Assembly (NCBI GenBank): GCA_016932385.1
Contig: JAFGCY010000017.1
Location: 1-55,861 of the forward strand
From: a bacterium
GTDB lineage: Bacteria > 4484-113 > JAFGCY01
Length of the DNA stretch: 55,861 bases
Direction of reading: 5' to 3'
Position numbers and translations under genes: made by a program. Below, piece after piece: positions 54,924-55,861 of this stretch (position 1 is its first letter; each line of letters begins with the position of its first letter). The notes under the pieces are model-generated. The model had not been told where the DNA came from. It was given only the letters and a program-made list of their open reading frames with translations, and ran no database searches.

Positions 54924-54939
54924 ATACCCCATTGGGTAT
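54924..54939. promoter_or_regulatory. CsoR/CstR-like palindromic operator, second copy
   Basis: ATACCC-CATT-GGGTAT followed by CTACC, matching the nuo site at 27767-27782 in arms and extension. It covers the -35 zone of the plus-strand gene at 54960 and lies upstream of dsbD, so one repressor could control both. Confidence 0.5.
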
Positions 54940-54947
54940 CTACCTGC

Positions 54948-54953
54948 TATACT
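54948..54953 (+). promoter_or_regulatory. Leaderless-type -10 for the 54960 gene
   Basis: TATACT, then CGCGCG, then ATG at 54960 (six bases). No SD. Confidence 0.6.
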
Positions 54954-54959
54954 CGCGCG

Positions 54960-55709
54960 ATGCTGCCCAATCCCGGCCAACCGACCGCGGCGGAGCCGTT
55001 TTGGCGGATCGTCGTGGACTTTCTGCCCTTCGTGCTGCGGCTGTTCACGGATCCGCGCCAACTCGTGCGCAGCCTCAACTGGGATGCGCCGGCCGAGTTG
55101 TCGCGCGTGGCTTTATACACGTTGATAGGACTGGCGATCCTGGTGCTGGCGTTCAGCAACAACCAGCGCCTGGCCGACGAGGTCCGCCCGCCGCTTTCCG
55201 GCTTCAAGGGCGTGGTGATGCGCGCGCATGACACCAGCTGGGACTGGCTGGAGCCGGTCTACGCGCCGTTTCATCTCGAACCGGGCGAAGCCAAGCGGCT
55301 CTGGGACACGCTCTTGACCGGCGGCTTCATGCTCTACACCCTGCTGGCCAGCCTGATCGGCGTGGCGGTGGTGGCGCGCCTGCGGATGTGGCGCTTCGGC
55401 CTGGGTTACTGCCACGCTCTGGGCACGGGGCTGTTAGCCTGGCTGGCCGGCACGAGCTGCATCGCGCTGTCGCTGGTGCCGCTGTTCGAGCTGCTCATCT
55501 GCCGCGAGTGCTTCGTGCGGCTGAGCCTGTTCGTGCTGTTGAACCTCGCCGGCTGGACCTACGCCGGTTACTACACGCTGGCCGACCTCGGCGAACGCCC
55601 CCGCCGCGCCTGGCTGCACCTGCTTAAAAGCCTGGGCTACGGCCTGGCGCAGTACGCGCTGGCGTATGTGGTGTTCTTTGCACTGATCGTGGCGATCATC
55701 CCGATGTAG
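54960..55709 (+). CDS. Polytopic membrane protein, Yip1-like in shape, unknown function
   Basis: 249 aa with about five hydrophobic helices: one near residues 52-68, two in the middle (FMLYTLLASLIGVAVVARL; GTGLLAWLAGTSCIALSLVP), and two near the C-terminus (LFVLLNLAGWTYAGYYTLA; LAYVVFFALIVAIIP). An amphipathic N-terminus with PRQLVRSLNWDAP precedes the first. Size and topology recall Yip1-type integral membrane proteins, but no diagnostic motif was found. Two nearby Cys (CRECF) lie at the membrane edge. Leaderless-type start; sharing a putative operator with dsbD suggests the same signal controls both. Confidence 0.7.
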   Translation: MLPNPGQPTAAEPFWRIVVDFLPFVLRLFTDPRQLVRSLNWDAPAELSRVALYTLIGLAILVLAFSNNQRLADEVRPPLSGFKGVVMRAHDTSWDWLEPVYAPFHLEPGEAKRLWDTLLTGGFMLYTLLASLIGVAVVARLRMWRFGLGYCHALGTGLLAWLAGTSCIALSLVPLFELLICRECFVRLSLFVLLNLAGWTYAGYYTLADLGERPRRAWLHLLKSLGYGLAQYALAYVVFFALIVAIIPM

Positions 55710-55861
55710 GAAGTCCGCAGTCCGAGGTCTGAGCAGGAGCCGCGCTTGTGCGGCCCATCTAAGCAGAGCAAGTTCCCGTGCTGGCGTGGGCAAGGTTAAT
55801 GGTTAAAGGTGAAAGGTTTGACTTATCCCTTGCCCAAATCCATTTGTTTCCTGGCTTCGCA

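Noticed and set aside
55710..55861. Trailing sequence at the right edge
   Set aside because: No start, promoter or RNA gene was recognised; too short to judge.

Overview
This 55.9 kb window is a bacterial chromosome segment. Most of it is GC-rich (roughly 60-65% by eye) and tightly packed with core genes. The genes point to a respiring, cell-walled bacterium that makes lipoproteins. They include a complete 14-subunit complex I operon, part of the mur/fts peptidoglycan cluster, tsaD, recF, lipoyl synthase, a queuosine-precursor transporter and two-component signalling. I cannot name the lineage. Several gene combinations and the promoter style look like an uncultured or deeply branching group rather than a model organism.

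Layout. 1-4341: carbohydrate phosphate metabolism, with a GH57 glycosidase (cut by the window edge) coupled to galT on the minus strand and a divergent phosphohexomutase. 4452-9916: a protein with an eight-repeat His-x-Asn-x tail, a lipoprotein, a queuosine-precursor transporter, a membrane-anchored unknown and a GAF-domain protein, all minus. 9963-11662: tsaD and a DUF2344-like gene, plus. 11683-27729: the nuoA-N operon, minus, which carries two tandem small paralogous genes between nuoD and nuoE and a CxxC mini-protein at its 3' end. 27889-33581: ftsW, murD, mraY and murF, minus. 33841-36573: a large PKD/propeller lipoprotein. About 36600-41900: an AT-richer, gene-poor stretch with a secreted SNase-like protein, a basic membrane-anchored protein, a small lipoprotein, an all-helical protein and an XRE regulator; it looks like an accessory island. 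42021-48674: mostly plus-strand single genes (a secreted protein with a pseudopilin-like segment, recF, HD-GYP, zinc-ribbon, lipA, VanZ-like, metallo-hydrolase) and two minus-strand genes. 48684-54816, minus: a hybrid histidine kinase with a FIST sensor gene, then DsbD. 54960-55709: a polytopic membrane protein.

Two regulatory patterns stand out. First, about a dozen genes carry a -10 hexamer (TATAAT, TATACT, TACAAT or a close variant) ending 6-9 nt before the start codon. The space is often CG-rich and there is no Shine-Dalgarno sequence, as expected for leaderless mRNAs. Other genes, mostly in operons, have ordinary SD sequences, so both initiation modes appear to be in use. Second, the same palindrome, ATACCC-N4-GGGTAT followed by CTACC, occurs in the nuo leader and between dsbD and the 54960 gene. 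It resembles CsoR/CstR-type operators and suggests a shared copper- or sulfur/redox-responsive regulon.

Most long antisense reading frames opposite the nuo, mur and kinase genes are high-GC shadows and were left out. No tRNA, rRNA, CRISPR array or intact insertion sequence was recognised.
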